From: CAZMVY01 sp964653435
Lineage (GTDB): Bacteria > Planctomycetota > Phycisphaerae > UBA1845 > PWPN01
DNA: 64,000 nucleotides
Assembly: GCA_964653435.1 (NCBI GenBank)
Contig: CAZZFA010000012.1
Location: 9,367-73,366, forward strand
Reading direction: 5' to 3'
Positions 34,991-44,579 of the stretch are shown piece by piece (positions within the stretch are counted from its first letter, which is position 1; each line of letters opens with the position of its first letter). The notes beneath the pieces are model-generated. The model searched no databases. It had not been told where the DNA came from and worked only from the letters and a program-made list of their open reading frames with translations. The position numbers were made by a program, and so were the translations under genes.

Positions 34991-36589
34991 ATGTACAAAC
35001 TCTTCCTGTGCCTTCGTTACCTTCGCAAACGCCGCATCGCGTTCTTCGCCATTGCGGCGGTCTGGCTCTGCACGGCGATGGTACTCATCGTCGTCAGCGT
35101 CATGGGCGGTTTCCTGGACATGGTCAAGGCGCGGTCGCGCGGGCTGCTGGGCGACCTCATCATGGAGAACGGCGCGCTGCAGGGGTTCCCCTTCTATCAG
35201 GAATTCATCGACCAGATCAAGAAGGAAATGCACGATCGGATCGAGGAAGCCACGCCGGTCATCGTGAACTACGGCCTGCTGCGGTTCCCTTCGAGCAACA
35301 TCACCAAGCCGGTACAGGTGGTGGGCATCCGCTTTGAAGAAACCTGCCGCGTCAATGACTTCCGGAAGGGCCTCTTCCTGGAACGCTATTACCCCGGTAC
35401 GGACACGCTCGCGCCGCAGAAGATCCCGGGCTTCGGGCTCGACGCCTCGGGCGAGATCGTCCTCCCGCCGGAGTTCCAGGCGGCCTACGAGCGATGGCTC
35501 AAGACCGCCACGCCCGCGGAGAAGGCCGAGGCCCGGCGCCAGCGGACCGGGCCCTACCCCGGCCCGGGCCTGTTCTACCCGGCCCACTACATCGAGCCGA
35601 ACCAGACGCAACCCGGCTGGGTCGGCGACCCGGAGCCGGGCCTGATCGTCGGCGTCGACGTCTGCGCGAAGCGTCTGCCCAACGGCGAATACGAACGGTA
35701 CTACCAGCGCGGGTATAAGCTCCTGCTCACGCTCCTGCCGCTCACGCCGAAGGGCACGCTCGCCGGCGGAGGCACCAGCGCGCCCACGATCGCGTTCCAC
35801 CTCGTCGATGATTCGTGCACCGGCGTGTACGACATCGACTCGGTCAGCGTGTACGGCGACTTCGACATCATCCAGAACGCCCTTCTGATGGGCGAAACGA
35901 GGCGGGAGGACGGCACGCGGATCCCGCCCCGGGCGACGCAGGTGCAGATCAAGGTCAGGGAACAGGCCACCCCGGAGAAGACGCATCGCTTCGCCATCGA
36001 AACGCGCAAACTCCTTCAGGACCGCTGGGCGAACTTCATGGAGGCGCACCTCAATCAGACCACCGAGCCCATGCTCCTCAGCGAGGTCGAAATCAAGACC
36101 TGGGAGGAGAAACAGGCCAAGTTCATCATGGCCGTCGAGAAGGAAAAGATCCTCGTCACGATCCTGTTCTGCATCATCAGCCTCGTCGCCGTGCTGCTGG
36201 TCGGGTGCATCTTCTACATGATCGTCCAGCAGAAGACGCGGGACATCGGCATCGTCAAGAGCGTCGGCGCGACCTGGCACGGCGTGGCCGGCATCTTCCT
36301 GGCATACGGAGCCGCCGTCGGCGTGGTCGGCGGCATCCTCGGCCTGATCTGCGGCGCCGTCTTCGTCCACTACATCAACGACATCCAGGATCTGCTCACA
36401 AAACTCAACCCGAACCTGCAGGTCTGGAGCCCGGAGGTCTACACGTTCAGCCGCATCCCGAACAACGTCAAACCGTGGGACGTCGGCGTGATCTTCGTCG
36501 TGGCGATCCTTGCCTCAATGACCGGTTCGCTGATCGCCGCCGTCAAGGCCGCCCGGGTGTGGCCGGTGGAGGCCCTGCGATATGAGTGA
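34991..36589 (+). CDS. LolC/LolE-type ABC transporter permease (FtsX-like)
   Basis: A 532-residue membrane protein of the MacB/FtsX/LolCE type. One membrane helix at residues 17-45 (FFAIAAVWLCTAMVLIVVSV) is followed by a periplasmic domain of about 340 residues, then three helices in the last 150 residues, starting with 'ILVTILFCIISLVAVLLVG' near residue 385. The cytoplasmic loop between them has 'KTRDIGIVKSVGATWHGVAG', the FtsX coupling helix contacting the ATPase. It ends with the conserved AARVWPVEALRYE. The gene overlaps the ATPase gene by eight bases. Lipoprotein release to the outer membrane is the likely role; only one permease is present, suggesting a homodimer. Confidence 0.88.
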   Translation: MYKLFLCLRYLRKRRIAFFAIAAVWLCTAMVLIVVSVMGGFLDMVKARSRGLLGDLIMENGALQGFPFYQEFIDQIKKEMHDRIEEATPVIVNYGLLRFPSSNITKPVQVVGIRFEETCRVNDFRKGLFLERYYPGTDTLAPQKIPGFGLDASGEIVLPPEFQAAYERWLKTATPAEKAEARRQRTGPYPGPGLFYPAHYIEPNQTQPGWVGDPEPGLIVGVDVCAKRLPNGEYERYYQRGYKLLLTLLPLTPKGTLAGGGTSAPTIAFHLVDDSCTGVYDIDSVSVYGDFDIIQNALLMGETRREDGTRIPPRATQVQIKVREQATPEKTHRFAIETRKLLQDRWANFMEAHLNQTTEPMLLSEVEIKTWEEKQAKFIMAVEKEKILVTILFCIISLVAVLLVGCIFYMIVQQKTRDIGIVKSVGATWHGVAGIFLAYGAAVGVVGGILGLICGAVFVHYINDIQDLLTKLNPNLQVWSPEVYTFSRIPNNVKPWDVGVIFVVAILASMTGSLIAAVKAARVWPVEALRYE

Positions 36590-37304
36590 GCGAGACGCCC
36601 TCATCCGCGTGCAGTCGGTCCAGAAGACCTACCTGCTGGGCCGCTACCATCTGCACGTCCTGCGAGGCTGCTCCGTCACCGTCGGCGACGGCGAGTTCCT
36701 GGCCATCATGGGCGCCTCCGGCAGCGGCAAGAGCACCCTGCTGCACATCATGGGGGCGCTCGATACGCCCGATAAGGGAAAGGTCCTCTTCCAGGACCAC
36801 GATGTCTTCGCCGGCCCGGCCGCCGCCCGCGACCGCCTTCGCAACGAGACGTTCGGCTTCGTGTTTCAGTTCTACCACCTTCTGCCCGAATTGAATGTAC
36901 TGGAGAACGTCCTCCTGCCGGCAATGGTCGGCAGCTCCATCGCCGGGTGGTTCTCACGGAAAGCCGACGTGACCGCATATGCCCGGAGAGTGATCGAGCA
37001 GGTCGGTCTGAAAGACCGCATCCGCCACCGGCCGAACGAGCTCTCCGGCGGCGAGCGGCAACGGGTCGCCATCGGCCGTGCGCTGATCAACCGGCCGAGA
37101 GTCTTGCTCGCCGATGAACCAACCGGTAATCTGGATACGGCGACGGGGCGGGAAATCCTGTCGCTGCTGACCCGCCTGAACGAGGAGGGCCAGACGATCG
37201 TCATGGTCACGCATGACGCCCAGGTGGCCGCGGCGGCGCACCGCGTGGTCAACCTCGTGGACGGGCAGGTAAGGGCAAAGAACGCCCCTGGCGTGAAGAG
37301 CTAG
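36582..37304 (+). CDS. lolD: LolD-type ABC transporter ATPase
   Basis: A 240-residue ATPase partner of the upstream permease. Walker A is GASGSGKSTLLH near residue 45, the signature is LSGGERQRVAIGRAL near residue 150, and Walker B is VLLADEPTGNLD near residue 170, with the switch His in VTHD. These match the LolD/MacB/FtsE group. The start codon overlaps the permease stop by eight bases, so the two are translationally coupled. Together they probably extract lipoproteins from the inner membrane, fitting the several lipoproteins in this window. Confidence 0.88.
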   Translation: MSERDALIRVQSVQKTYLLGRYHLHVLRGCSVTVGDGEFLAIMGASGSGKSTLLHIMGALDTPDKGKVLFQDHDVFAGPAAARDRLRNETFGFVFQFYHLLPELNVLENVLLPAMVGSSIAGWFSRKADVTAYARRVIEQVGLKDRIRHRPNELSGGERQRVAIGRALINRPRVLLADEPTGNLDTATGREILSLLTRLNEEGQTIVMVTHDAQVAAAAHRVVNLVDGQVRAKNAPGVKS

Positions 37305-37506
37305 GCGGTCGGCACGCCGAGGAGTGGGCTGCCGGCAGCGACTTGCAGTCGGGCCGGAGGCGCCGAGTCGCGCAACGGCGATCCGAAGCGGAGCGCGGCC
37401 TTTCCCCGAGGATCGGCCCGCACAGCCGCCAAGGACAACAGACAAACGGACCAACCGGGCAACAGACTACCGGACCAAGGAACTGACGGACTAACGGAAG
37501 AACGCG

Positions 37507-38403
37507 ATGGCCAAGGAAAACCCGTTCGCACCGAACCCGAAGTTGAAGGTGTACCTGGACGGCGAGCTCGTGCCGGTCAGCGAGGCGAAGATCAGTGTGT
37601 TCGACCACGGCCTGCTGTACGGCGACGGCGTCTTCGAGGGCCTGCGGGTGTACAACGGCCAGGTCTTCAGGATGGACGCGCACATCCGCCGGCTCTTCGA
37701 GTCGGCCAAGGCGATCTGCCTGCGGGTTCCGATGACGCACGAGGAGCTCGTCGAGGCCACGAACCGGACGGTGAAGGCCAACGGGGTCGTGGACGGATAT
37801 GTCCGCCTCGTGGTTACGCGCGGCGTGGGCTATCTGGGCCTGAGTTTCACCCGGACGGCCAACCCCTCGGTGTTCATCATCGCCGACCAGATCGAGCTGT
37901 ACCCGCCCGAGACCTATACGCAGGGCATGGCCGTGATCACCAGCAGCGTGGTCCGCAACCACCCGAACGCCGTCTCGCCGCGGATCAAGAGCCTGAACTA
38001 CCTCAACAACATCCTCGCGAAGATCGAGGCGATCGACGCCGGCGTTCCCGAGGCGATCCTTTTCAACCACATGGGGTTCGTGGCGGAGTGCACCGGCGAC
38101 AACATTTTTCTCGTCCGCAACGGCGAGGTTCTTACCCCGGGCGTCAACGAGGGCCTGCTCGAGGGCATCACCCGCGGCGTGGTGATCGAGCTGCTCCGGA
38201 AGCGCTCGATCCCGTTCCGCGAAACGCAACTGACGCGGCATGATCTCTACGTCGCCGACGAGTGTTTCCTCACGGGCAGCGCCGCCGAGGTCGTTCCCGT
38301 CACGAAGATCGACGGCCGCCTGATCGGCGACGGCCGGCCGGGGCCGCTCACCCGGCAGATCATGGCCGACTTCCACGCCTGCGTCCGCGGCAACGCGGGC
38401 TGA
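37507..38403 (+). CDS. ilvE: Branched-chain amino acid aminotransferase
   Basis: A 298-residue class IV PLP aminotransferase that carries out the last step of Leu, Ile and Val synthesis. The N-terminal 'FDHGLLYGDGVFEGLRVYNG' near residues 31-50 is typical of the class. The catalytic Lys lies in 'RIKSLNYLNNILAKIEA' near residue 160. The class IV signature 'GFVAECTGDNIFLV' is near residue 188, and GLLEGITRGVVIELL follows with the phosphate site. This is the short form without a D-amino-acid signature, so ilvE is preferred over dat or pabC, though those cannot be fully excluded. It starts 202 bases after the lolD gene, with no clear promoter or attenuator. Confidence 0.9.
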   Translation: MAKENPFAPNPKLKVYLDGELVPVSEAKISVFDHGLLYGDGVFEGLRVYNGQVFRMDAHIRRLFESAKAICLRVPMTHEELVEATNRTVKANGVVDGYVRLVVTRGVGYLGLSFTRTANPSVFIIADQIELYPPETYTQGMAVITSSVVRNHPNAVSPRIKSLNYLNNILAKIEAIDAGVPEAILFNHMGFVAECTGDNIFLVRNGEVLTPGVNEGLLEGITRGVVIELLRKRSIPFRETQLTRHDLYVADECFLTGSAAEVVPVTKIDGRLIGDGRPGPLTRQIMADFHACVRGNAG

Positions 38404-38418
38404 CGACGCCGCAAGACC

Positions 38419-38505
38419 GGTCATCCCGAGCCGAGCGCATCGCCGTGCAGGGTTCGGCTGCCTGAAAAACGGAAGCGAAATGCTCTGCTGCGCCCGGAGT
38501 GACGG
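38419..38505 (+). repeat. Degenerate palindromic repeat unit
   Basis: It begins GTCATCCCGAGCCGAGCGCA and ends TGCTGCGCCCGGAGTGAC, an imperfect inverted pair. The layout resembles the GTCAT..CTGAG family seen elsewhere in the window, but it is more decayed. Confidence 0.5.
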
Positions 38506-38574
38506 CGCGGCGAAGCGGACCGTTCCGTATGACCGAGGTGCGCGTCCGGCATCGCACGTCTCGACGCGTGCCGC

Positions 38575-38603
38575 TTGCCCGTACGATGCCTCGGGTCTAC
38601 CAT
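38575..38603 (+). promoter_or_regulatory. Promoter of the M42 peptidase gene
   Basis: TTGCCC (38575-38580), 17 bases, TACCAT (38598-38603), giving a leader of about 28 bases. Confidence 0.5.
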
Positions 38604-38637
38604 ACGCCGACACAATCGGATACGGGAGAATCACGAC

Positions 38638-39672
38638 ATGGAGCTTCTGAAGCGACTGACCGAAACCCCGGGCGTTCCCGGGCGGGAGGAGCGCATCCGT
38701 GAACTGATCCTCGAGGAAACCGCGGGGCTGTTCGAGGAGACGCGCGTCGACCCGATGGGCAACCTGATCTGCCACAAGCCGCCGGGCAGGAAACCCGGAC
38801 GCGGGCGCAAGGCCCCCGCCGTCATGATCGCCTGCCACATCGACGAGATCGGGTTCTACGTCCGATCGATCGACGAGGAGGGGCGGCTTCGCATCCAGAA
38901 CGCCGGCGGTTTCGACACGCGAAACCTGTTCGCCCGCCGCGTCCTCGTGCAGGGCAAGCGCGACCTGTTCGGCGTGCTCAACCCCGTGGGACGGCCCATC
39001 CACCTCGCCACCGACGAGGAGAAGAAGAAAATCCCCACGATCCAGGAGTTCTTCGTGGATCTCTGCCTGCCGCCCCGGAAGGTCAGGGAGCTGGTGCGCG
39101 TCGGCGATCCCGTAACGCTCGTCCAGACGCTCGAGGCGCTCGGCGAATGCTACAGCGGCAAGTGCCTCGACAACCGCGTGGCCTCCTGGATCGCCATCAA
39201 CGCGGTGAAAAAGGCCGGAAACCGCAACACATGCGACCTCTACTACGTCGCCACCGTGCAGGAGGAGGTCGGCTGCCGCGGCGCCGGGCCCAGTTCATAC
39301 GGAATCGACCCCGATATCGCCATTGCCGTCGACACCACGCTCGCCTGCGACACGCCCGGCATCGACAAGGCCGACGCCGTCACCCGCCTCGGCGAGGGGA
39401 TCGGCATCAAGATCATGGACACCAACTCGATCAGCGACCGCGACCTCGTGGACGAGTTCGTGGCCCTGGCCGAGAAGAAACGGATTCCGCACCAACTGGA
39501 GATTCTCCCCCGCGGAGGAACCGACGCGGGCTCGATGCAGCGAACCGCCGCCGGCCGGCGGGCGATCACGCTCTCGGTGCCCGTCCGGTACATCCACACG
39601 GTCACGGAGACGTGCCACAGCGCCGACCTGAAGGCCGGCGTGGACCTGCTCGCCGCGTACCTGACGAAGTGA
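38638..39672 (+). CDS. M42 family glutamyl aminopeptidase/endoglucanase-like metallopeptidase
   Basis: A 344-residue cytosolic M42 peptidase, a family that forms large dodecameric aminopeptidases. Metal ligands are visible as 'IACHIDEIGFYV' (His of the first site) near residue 64, 'KCLDNRVASW' (bridging Asp) near residue 179, 'VATVQEEVGCRGAG' (catalytic Glu pair) near residue 209, 'AVDTTLACDTPG' near residue 230, and 'TVTETCHSADL' (C-terminal His) near residue 322. The family set appears complete. The start at 38638 has GGGAGA nine bases upstream. The older name 'endoglucanase' for this family is misleading. Confidence 0.9.
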   Translation: MELLKRLTETPGVPGREERIRELILEETAGLFEETRVDPMGNLICHKPPGRKPGRGRKAPAVMIACHIDEIGFYVRSIDEEGRLRIQNAGGFDTRNLFARRVLVQGKRDLFGVLNPVGRPIHLATDEEKKKIPTIQEFFVDLCLPPRKVRELVRVGDPVTLVQTLEALGECYSGKCLDNRVASWIAINAVKKAGNRNTCDLYYVATVQEEVGCRGAGPSSYGIDPDIAIAVDTTLACDTPGIDKADAVTRLGEGIGIKIMDTNSISDRDLVDEFVALAEKKRIPHQLEILPRGGTDAGSMQRTAAGRRAITLSVPVRYIHTVTETCHSADLKAGVDLLAAYLTK

Positions 39673-39746
39673 TCCGCCGCGATGCGAAACGCGGCCTCTT
39701 CGAGGAGGCGATCGGGGAACCCGAAGGACCGTACCCCGGGCAAGCC

Positions 39747-41174
39747 ATGAACAGGACGAAGGTAGTTGCCACCGTCGGACCGGCCTGCCGGGACGAGGCC
39801 GCGCTGGCCGCATTCATCGCGGAAGGCGTGGACGTCTTCCGGCTGAACCTCTCTCACGAAACACTTGATCGGCACGCGGCGGCGGTCGCCAACATCCGCG
39901 CGGCCGCCGCCGCCCGGAACGCAACCGTCGCGATCCTGGGCGACCTGTGCGGCCCCAAGATCCGCGTCGGCGAGGTGTCGGGCGGCCGATTCGACCTGCA
40001 CGAGGGCGACTTGCTTGTCATCGCGCGAGGGCGGTTCCCGTGCACGCGCGAGCGCCTCTGCACGAACTTCGACGGCCTGCCCGATGAGGTACAACCCGGG
40101 CAACGGATTCTCATCGACGACGGTCAGGTCCGCCTGAGGGCGGTGGAGCGAAAGGACGGCGAACTTCTCTGCCGCTGCGAGGTCGGGGGGGCCGTCGCCA
40201 CCCGCAAGGGCGTCAATCTGCCGGATACGAATCTCTCGCTGCCGTCTCTGACTGACAAGGACCGGGAAGACCTCGCCTGGGCGGTCAAGCAGGAACTGGA
40301 TTACGTCGCCCTGTCCTTCGTGCGCTCCGGCCGGGATCTCACGGAGCTCCGCGCCGAGCTGAAGCGCCTCGGGGGCGATCTCCGCGTCGTGTCGAAGATC
40401 GAGCGCCCCGAAGCCGTCGCGAGGCTTGACGAGATCATAGAACTGTCCGATGCCGTCATGGTGGCGCGGGGCGACCTGGGAGTCGAGATGGACGTCTCGA
40501 GGGTTCCGCTGATCCAGAAGGACATCACGCACCGCTGCGCCCGCGCGGGCAAGCCGGTGATCATTGCGACGCAGATGCTGCAGAGCATGATCGAGTCGGC
40601 CGTTCCCACCCGCGCCGAGGTGAGCGATGTCGCCAACGCCATCCTGGACGGCGCGGACGCCGTGATGCTCTCGGCCGAAACCTCGATCGGACGCCACCCG
40701 ATCGAAGCCCTGCGCGTGATCCGTGACATCGCGAACCAGACAGAGGCGTTCATCGCCGCGGGCCCGGAAGACTCCGCGGCGGGCGCCAGCCCTCAGGCTT
40801 TCCGGATCACGTCGGCCGTGGTTCGCGGGGCCGTGGGCATCGCCCGCGAACTGAACGTGAAAGCGCTGGTCGTATGGACCGAGTCGGGCAACACGGTCCG
40901 GCTGCTGAGCAAACGACGGCCCGGGCCCCTCATCGTCGGGCTGACGCCGAGCGAACGCGTATGCCGGTGGATGACGCTGTACTACGGCGTGCAACCGATC
41001 CGGCTCCAGTGGCAGGAGCCGCAGCAGAAGATGGTGGCCCAGGTCGATCGTGCCCTCTGCCGCCGGAACCTGGCCGCCACGAACGACCCGATCGTCATCA
41101 TCGCGGGGACGCATCTGTGCGAGGCGGGAGCAACGAACGCCCTTCTGATTCACCTGGTCGGCTCGCCCGAGTGA
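39747..41174 (+). CDS. pyk: Pyruvate kinase
   Basis: A 475-residue glycolytic enzyme that makes ATP and pyruvate from phosphoenolpyruvate. It opens with KVVATVGPACR and VFRLNLSHE, has GDLCGPKIRVGE in the first beta/alpha unit, the catalytic Lys in VVSKIERPEAV near residue 215, and the metal/substrate site MVARGDLGVEM near residue 238. 'IIATQMLQSM' and 'SAETSIGRHP' complete the barrel. The C-terminal allosteric domain (residues 345-475) is present. No strong Shine-Dalgarno precedes the ATG at 39747. It lies 74 bases after the peptidase gene and may share its promoter. Confidence 0.95.
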   Translation: MNRTKVVATVGPACRDEAALAAFIAEGVDVFRLNLSHETLDRHAAAVANIRAAAAARNATVAILGDLCGPKIRVGEVSGGRFDLHEGDLLVIARGRFPCTRERLCTNFDGLPDEVQPGQRILIDDGQVRLRAVERKDGELLCRCEVGGAVATRKGVNLPDTNLSLPSLTDKDREDLAWAVKQELDYVALSFVRSGRDLTELRAELKRLGGDLRVVSKIERPEAVARLDEIIELSDAVMVARGDLGVEMDVSRVPLIQKDITHRCARAGKPVIIATQMLQSMIESAVPTRAEVSDVANAILDGADAVMLSAETSIGRHPIEALRVIRDIANQTEAFIAAGPEDSAAGASPQAFRITSAVVRGAVGIARELNVKALVVWTESGNTVRLLSKRRPGPLIVGLTPSERVCRWMTLYYGVQPIRLQWQEPQQKMVAQVDRALCRRNLAATNDPIVIIAGTHLCEAGATNALLIHLVGSPE

Positions 41175-41285
41175 CGTGCCCGAAGGAGCGATCCGCCGCT
41201 TGAACGCCGAGGCCCCCGCCCGCCACCCTGCCGCCATGAACGACCCGCCCCGCACGGCCGCGCGGCATGACTCCGGGCGGCCAGC

Positions 41286-41313
41286 TTGACGACCGCCACG
41301 TCGAACGTATCAT
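41286..41313 (+). promoter_or_regulatory. Promoter of the lipoprotein gene at 41321 (leaderless)
   Basis: TTGACG (41286-41291), 16 bases, TATCAT (41308-41313). The ATG begins seven bases after the -10 box, so transcription should start at or next to the start codon. Confidence 0.58.
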
Positions 41314-41320
41314 TCCCCAC

Positions 41321-41959
41321 ATGCGGCTGACAGGTGCATGGATTGCGGTTTTCGCCGCCGCGGCGTGTCTCGGCTGCCACGAGCCGGGCGCACCGACCGG
41401 ACCTACCGTAGCGCGGGTGACCGTCGCCGACGCACAGGAGTTCGACCGGCTCTGGGACTCCACGACCGACGTGCTTCGCGCGCACAACCTCTGGCCCGAC
41501 CGCCAGGACCGCCTCAGCCGTGTGATCACGACGTTCCCCGACACCTCGCCGCAGTACTGGGAGTTCTGGCGCCCGTTCCCGACGAGCGACTTCGCTCGAC
41601 TCGAAGCCAACACCCAGACGGTCCGCCGGCAGGCCGAGGTCCGCTTCGCACCCACGGCGCAGACGAACGAATACGACCTGTCCGTTCGCGTGGACGTGGA
41701 ACGCTACTGCCTCCCCGAACGGCAGGCAACCGACGCCGCATCGGCATTCCAAATGTTCGGGGCCAAACTGCCCACCGCGGAAGGGCCGGCCGAACCCGGG
41801 CAGGCCGACGCCTACTGGCTGCCCATCGGCCGGGATGGGCAAATGGAGTCCGCCCTGCTCGACCGCATTCTTCGTCGCTACGGCGGCGAGGGCTACCGAA
41901 CCTTCGAAGCGGAAACACCCGCGGCCACACAACCGACAAATGCCACGACCGCGCGGTAA
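41321..41959 (+). CDS. Small predicted lipoprotein of unknown function
   Basis: A 212-residue protein with an N-terminal lipoprotein signal MRLTGAWIAVFAAAACLGC (acylated Cys19). The mature part has 'QEFDRLWDSTTDVLRAHNLWPDR' and 'ITTFPDTSPQYWEFWRPFPT', a pattern I associate with conserved planctomycete envelope proteins but cannot name further. The ATG at 41321 is chosen over one 18 codons upstream because the signal peptide starts here and the promoter ends seven bases before it. It is convergent with priA, 35 bases away. Confidence 0.7.
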   Translation: MRLTGAWIAVFAAAACLGCHEPGAPTGPTVARVTVADAQEFDRLWDSTTDVLRAHNLWPDRQDRLSRVITTFPDTSPQYWEFWRPFPTSDFARLEANTQTVRRQAEVRFAPTAQTNEYDLSVRVDVERYCLPERQATDAASAFQMFGAKLPTAEGPAEPGQADAYWLPIGRDGQMESALLDRILRRYGGEGYRTFEAETPAATQPTNATTAR

Positions 41960-41994
41960 CGTCGTTGCCGCCGCGCCTTCCGCGATGACAGGCG

Positions 41995-44382
41995 TCACAA
42001 CAGCGCGATCGGATCCACGTCGATGATGAACTGCCTGACCTTCGGCAGAAACGCCGGATCGTGCCGCAGGTGCTGCATGGCCGTATTCAGCACATCCGCC
42101 GAGTCCGCCCGCAGCAGGACCTCGTACCGATAGAGATTCCGTATCCGCGCAAGCGGACAGACGTTCGGGCCCCAGCAGTCGATGGCCATGCGGCGGGCCC
42201 GCGTATAGTCGCGAACGTACGCGGCCATCGCGTCGGCCGCCGCCCGCACCCGCGACTCGCGTCCGTCGGCCAGAACCAGTCTGACCAGGCGCCCGTATGG
42301 CGGCAGGCGCAGCTTCTGCCGCGATCGGAGCTCCGCCGCCGCGAAGCTCTCATAATCGTGGTCCACGGCGTGCTTGAGCGCGTGCACCTCCGTGACAAAC
42401 GTCTGTACGACGACGCGGCCGGCCGTACCGGCCCGGCCGGCCCGCCCCGCAACCTGCGTGACGAGCTGAAACGTTCGCTCCGCCGCCCGGAAATCGGGAA
42501 TCGACAGGGCCGTATCCGCGCTGATCACCCCGACGAACGAGACGAACGGAAAATCGAGCCCCTTGGCGATCATCTGCGTGCCGACGAGCACGTCCAGCTC
42601 GCGGCGCTCGAACGCCGTGACGATCTCTTCGTATTGAGCGGCCCGCTCCATCGTGTCGCTGTCCACGCGCCGTACGCGGGCCTGCGGAAACTTCGACGCC
42701 AGCTCCTCCTCGACGCGCTGCGTGCCCATGCCGAACCAAACGAGCGTGTGACGGCACGTCTCGTTCGGGCAGCGGCTGGGAACCGGGAAATGGGCCCGGC
42801 AGTAATGACACTGGGCCATGCCGGTGGTCTTGTGAAAGATCATGTTCGTCTGGCAGTTCGGGCAGACGATCCGCTGCTCGCAACTCGGGCAGAAGAGGAA
42901 GCTCGCGTAGCCGCGGCGGTTCAGCAACAACACGGCCTGCTCGCCGCGCTGCAGCGTCTCGCCGAGAAGCTGCTCCATGAGGCGGCTCATCAGGTGAATG
43001 CCCTTGCGGGCACGGTGCTCCACCTGCATGTCCACCACGTCCACCTTCGGCAGCGGCAGACCCGCCACGCGATGCGGCAGCCGGAGCAGCTCATAATGCG
43101 GCAAACGCGAACAGTTCGCCCAGGTCTCCAGCGACGGCGTGGCCGAGCCGAGCACGATCGGCACCGATTCGAGCTGCGCCCGCTTGATGGCCACGTCGCG
43201 GGTGTGAAAGCGGGGCGACTGCTGATTCTTGAAGCTCGGCTCCTGCTCCTCATCGACGACGATGAGGCCGAGGTTCGGACAGGGCGCGAAGACGGCGCTC
43301 CGCGTGCCGATGATCACCTTCTTCTTCCCGCGCGCGACCTCGGACCAGATCAGCGAACGCTGCGCATCGGTCAGCCCGCTGTGGAGAACAACCACGTCGC
43401 GGAAGCGCGCCGCAAGGCGGTGCGTCGTCTGGGCCGTCAGGGCGATCTCGGGGACGAGCAGAATCGCCTGCCGGCCCGCCTCGATCGCCCGGCGGATGCA
43501 CCGGACGTACACCTCCGTCTTGCCGCTGCCGCTGACGCCGAAGAGCAGCCCGACGCGAAACGTCGGCGGCTCCATCCAGGACTCGATCTTCTCGATGGCC
43601 GACGCCTGATCCGGGTTCGGCTCAAACGACGGCTCCTCGGCCGGCCGGTCAAACCCGGGCGCCGCCCGCGGCTCCCGACTCAGTTCCTCGACGACCAGCC
43701 CGGCCTCGCGCAACGCTCTGATCGCCGCGCCGGATGCCAGCGATTCACGGCGGAGTTCGTCGATCTCCGCTGTGCCCCCGCCCTGCCGCAACCGCTCCAG
43801 AATCGCCCGCCGTCTGGCAGTCAGTCGGATCGCGCCGGCCTCGCACGCTCCGCGCTGCGGACCGTCCCCGCCATGCGCCCCGACGTCTTCCGTGGTCCGC
43901 ACAGCGGATCCTACGGCCCTGGCCTCCAGTGCTTTTTCTCCCGCCGGTGTCAGCCGCAGCCTTCGCACCCGACGGAACCCGCTCTGCCGCCGGACCGCCG
44001 CCGGAACCATCGCCTCCAGCGCCCGGCCCAGCGGCGCGCAGTAATACTCCGCCATCCACCTGCCCAGCTCCAGCAGCCGCGGCGACAGGAGCGGCTCATC
44101 GTCTACGACCGCCAGCAGCGGCTTGAGCGTGGTCGTCCAGTTCTCCTGCGAGACGGACACGCAAAAGCCCATCCGCGGGGTGCCCTTGCGCCCGAACGGA
44201 ACTTCCACGCGGCCCCCCGGCCGCACGCGATCCGCCAACTCCGCCGGGACCGCATAACTATACAGCCTGTCGAGGGCCGCGACGGGCGCAACGAGCGCCA
44301 CAGGCCCGACCTTCGCGGCGGCCTGCTCCGTCCAAAGCTGCCCCTGCTGCGTGTCCTGGCGTTCGGGCACAAGGCGCTCCAC
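41995..44382 (-). CDS. priA: Primosomal protein N' (replication restart helicase)
   Basis: About 795 residues if started at the GTG at 44382 (a GTG at 44370 is equally possible). PriA binds stalled forks and reloads the replisome. The N-terminal DNA-binding domain (LDRLYSYAVP ... VEVPFGRKG) covers residues 20-110. Walker A is GVSGSGKTE, the DEAH-like box is DEEQ, and the helicase motif 'VTQVAGRAGRAG' is near residue 590. The zinc region has CPSC, CPNC, CHYC and a last pair spaced CPNETC, wider than the usual CxxC. An ATG closer to the gap is in another frame. No in-frame ATG exists near the start, which lies only about 100 bases from an assembly gap. Confidence 0.9.
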   Translation of the reverse strand: MERLVPERQDTQQGQLWTEQAAAKVGPVALVAPVAALDRLYSYAVPAELADRVRPGGRVEVPFGRKGTPRMGFCVSVSQENWTTTLKPLLAVVDDEPLLSPRLLELGRWMAEYYCAPLGRALEAMVPAAVRRQSGFRRVRRLRLTPAGEKALEARAVGSAVRTTEDVGAHGGDGPQRGACEAGAIRLTARRRAILERLRQGGGTAEIDELRRESLASGAAIRALREAGLVVEELSREPRAAPGFDRPAEEPSFEPNPDQASAIEKIESWMEPPTFRVGLLFGVSGSGKTEVYVRCIRRAIEAGRQAILLVPEIALTAQTTHRLAARFRDVVVLHSGLTDAQRSLIWSEVARGKKKVIIGTRSAVFAPCPNLGLIVVDEEQEPSFKNQQSPRFHTRDVAIKRAQLESVPIVLGSATPSLETWANCSRLPHYELLRLPHRVAGLPLPKVDVVDMQVEHRARKGIHLMSRLMEQLLGETLQRGEQAVLLLNRRGYASFLFCPSCEQRIVCPNCQTNMIFHKTTGMAQCHYCRAHFPVPSRCPNETCRHTLVWFGMGTQRVEEELASKFPQARVRRVDSDTMERAAQYEEIVTAFERRELDVLVGTQMIAKGLDFPFVSFVGVISADTALSIPDFRAAERTFQLVTQVAGRAGRAGTAGRVVVQTFVTEVHALKHAVDHDYESFAAAELRSRQKLRLPPYGRLVRLVLADGRESRVRAAADAMAAYVRDYTRARRMAIDCWGPNVCPLARIRNLYRYEVLLRADSADVLNTAMQHLRHDPAFLPKVRQFIIDVDPIALL

Positions 44383-44424
44383 GCGAGTGTTCGTCTCGTC
44401 GTCATATTGTGAGCCATCCGCCGC

Positions 44425-44479
44425 CGAACCGCCAACCCGAGCCCGCCCGGACGGCAGACCCCGCCCCGAGCGGCGCGGG
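44425..44479 (+). repeat. Left flanking repeat of the GIY-YIG island
   Basis: These 55 bases (CGAACCGCCAACCCGAGCCC onward) are identical to 45103-45157 on the other side of the GIY-YIG gene. The sequence after the gap (44580-44690) likewise matches 45388 onward, so a direct repeat of several hundred bases probably flanks the gene. Confidence 0.8.
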
Positions 44480-44579
44480 NNNNNNNNNNNNNNNNNNNNN
44501 NNNNNNNNNNNNNNNNNNNNNNNNNNNNNNNNNNNNNNNNNNNNNNNNNNNNNNNNNNNNNNNNNNNNNNNNNNNNNNN
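44480..44579. other. Assembly gap (100 N) in the GIY-YIG repeat island
   Basis: Exactly 100 N. The edges match the repeat at 45103-45157 and the 107-base unit, so the missing DNA is probably a copy of roughly 45158-45386, which would make the real gap larger than drawn. Confidence 0.9.

Noticed and set aside
33557..36370. Very long open frame (937 codons) opposite lysS and the LolC-like gene
   Set aside because: No domain is recognisable and the forward-strand genes have full motif sets; composition matches an antisense shadow.
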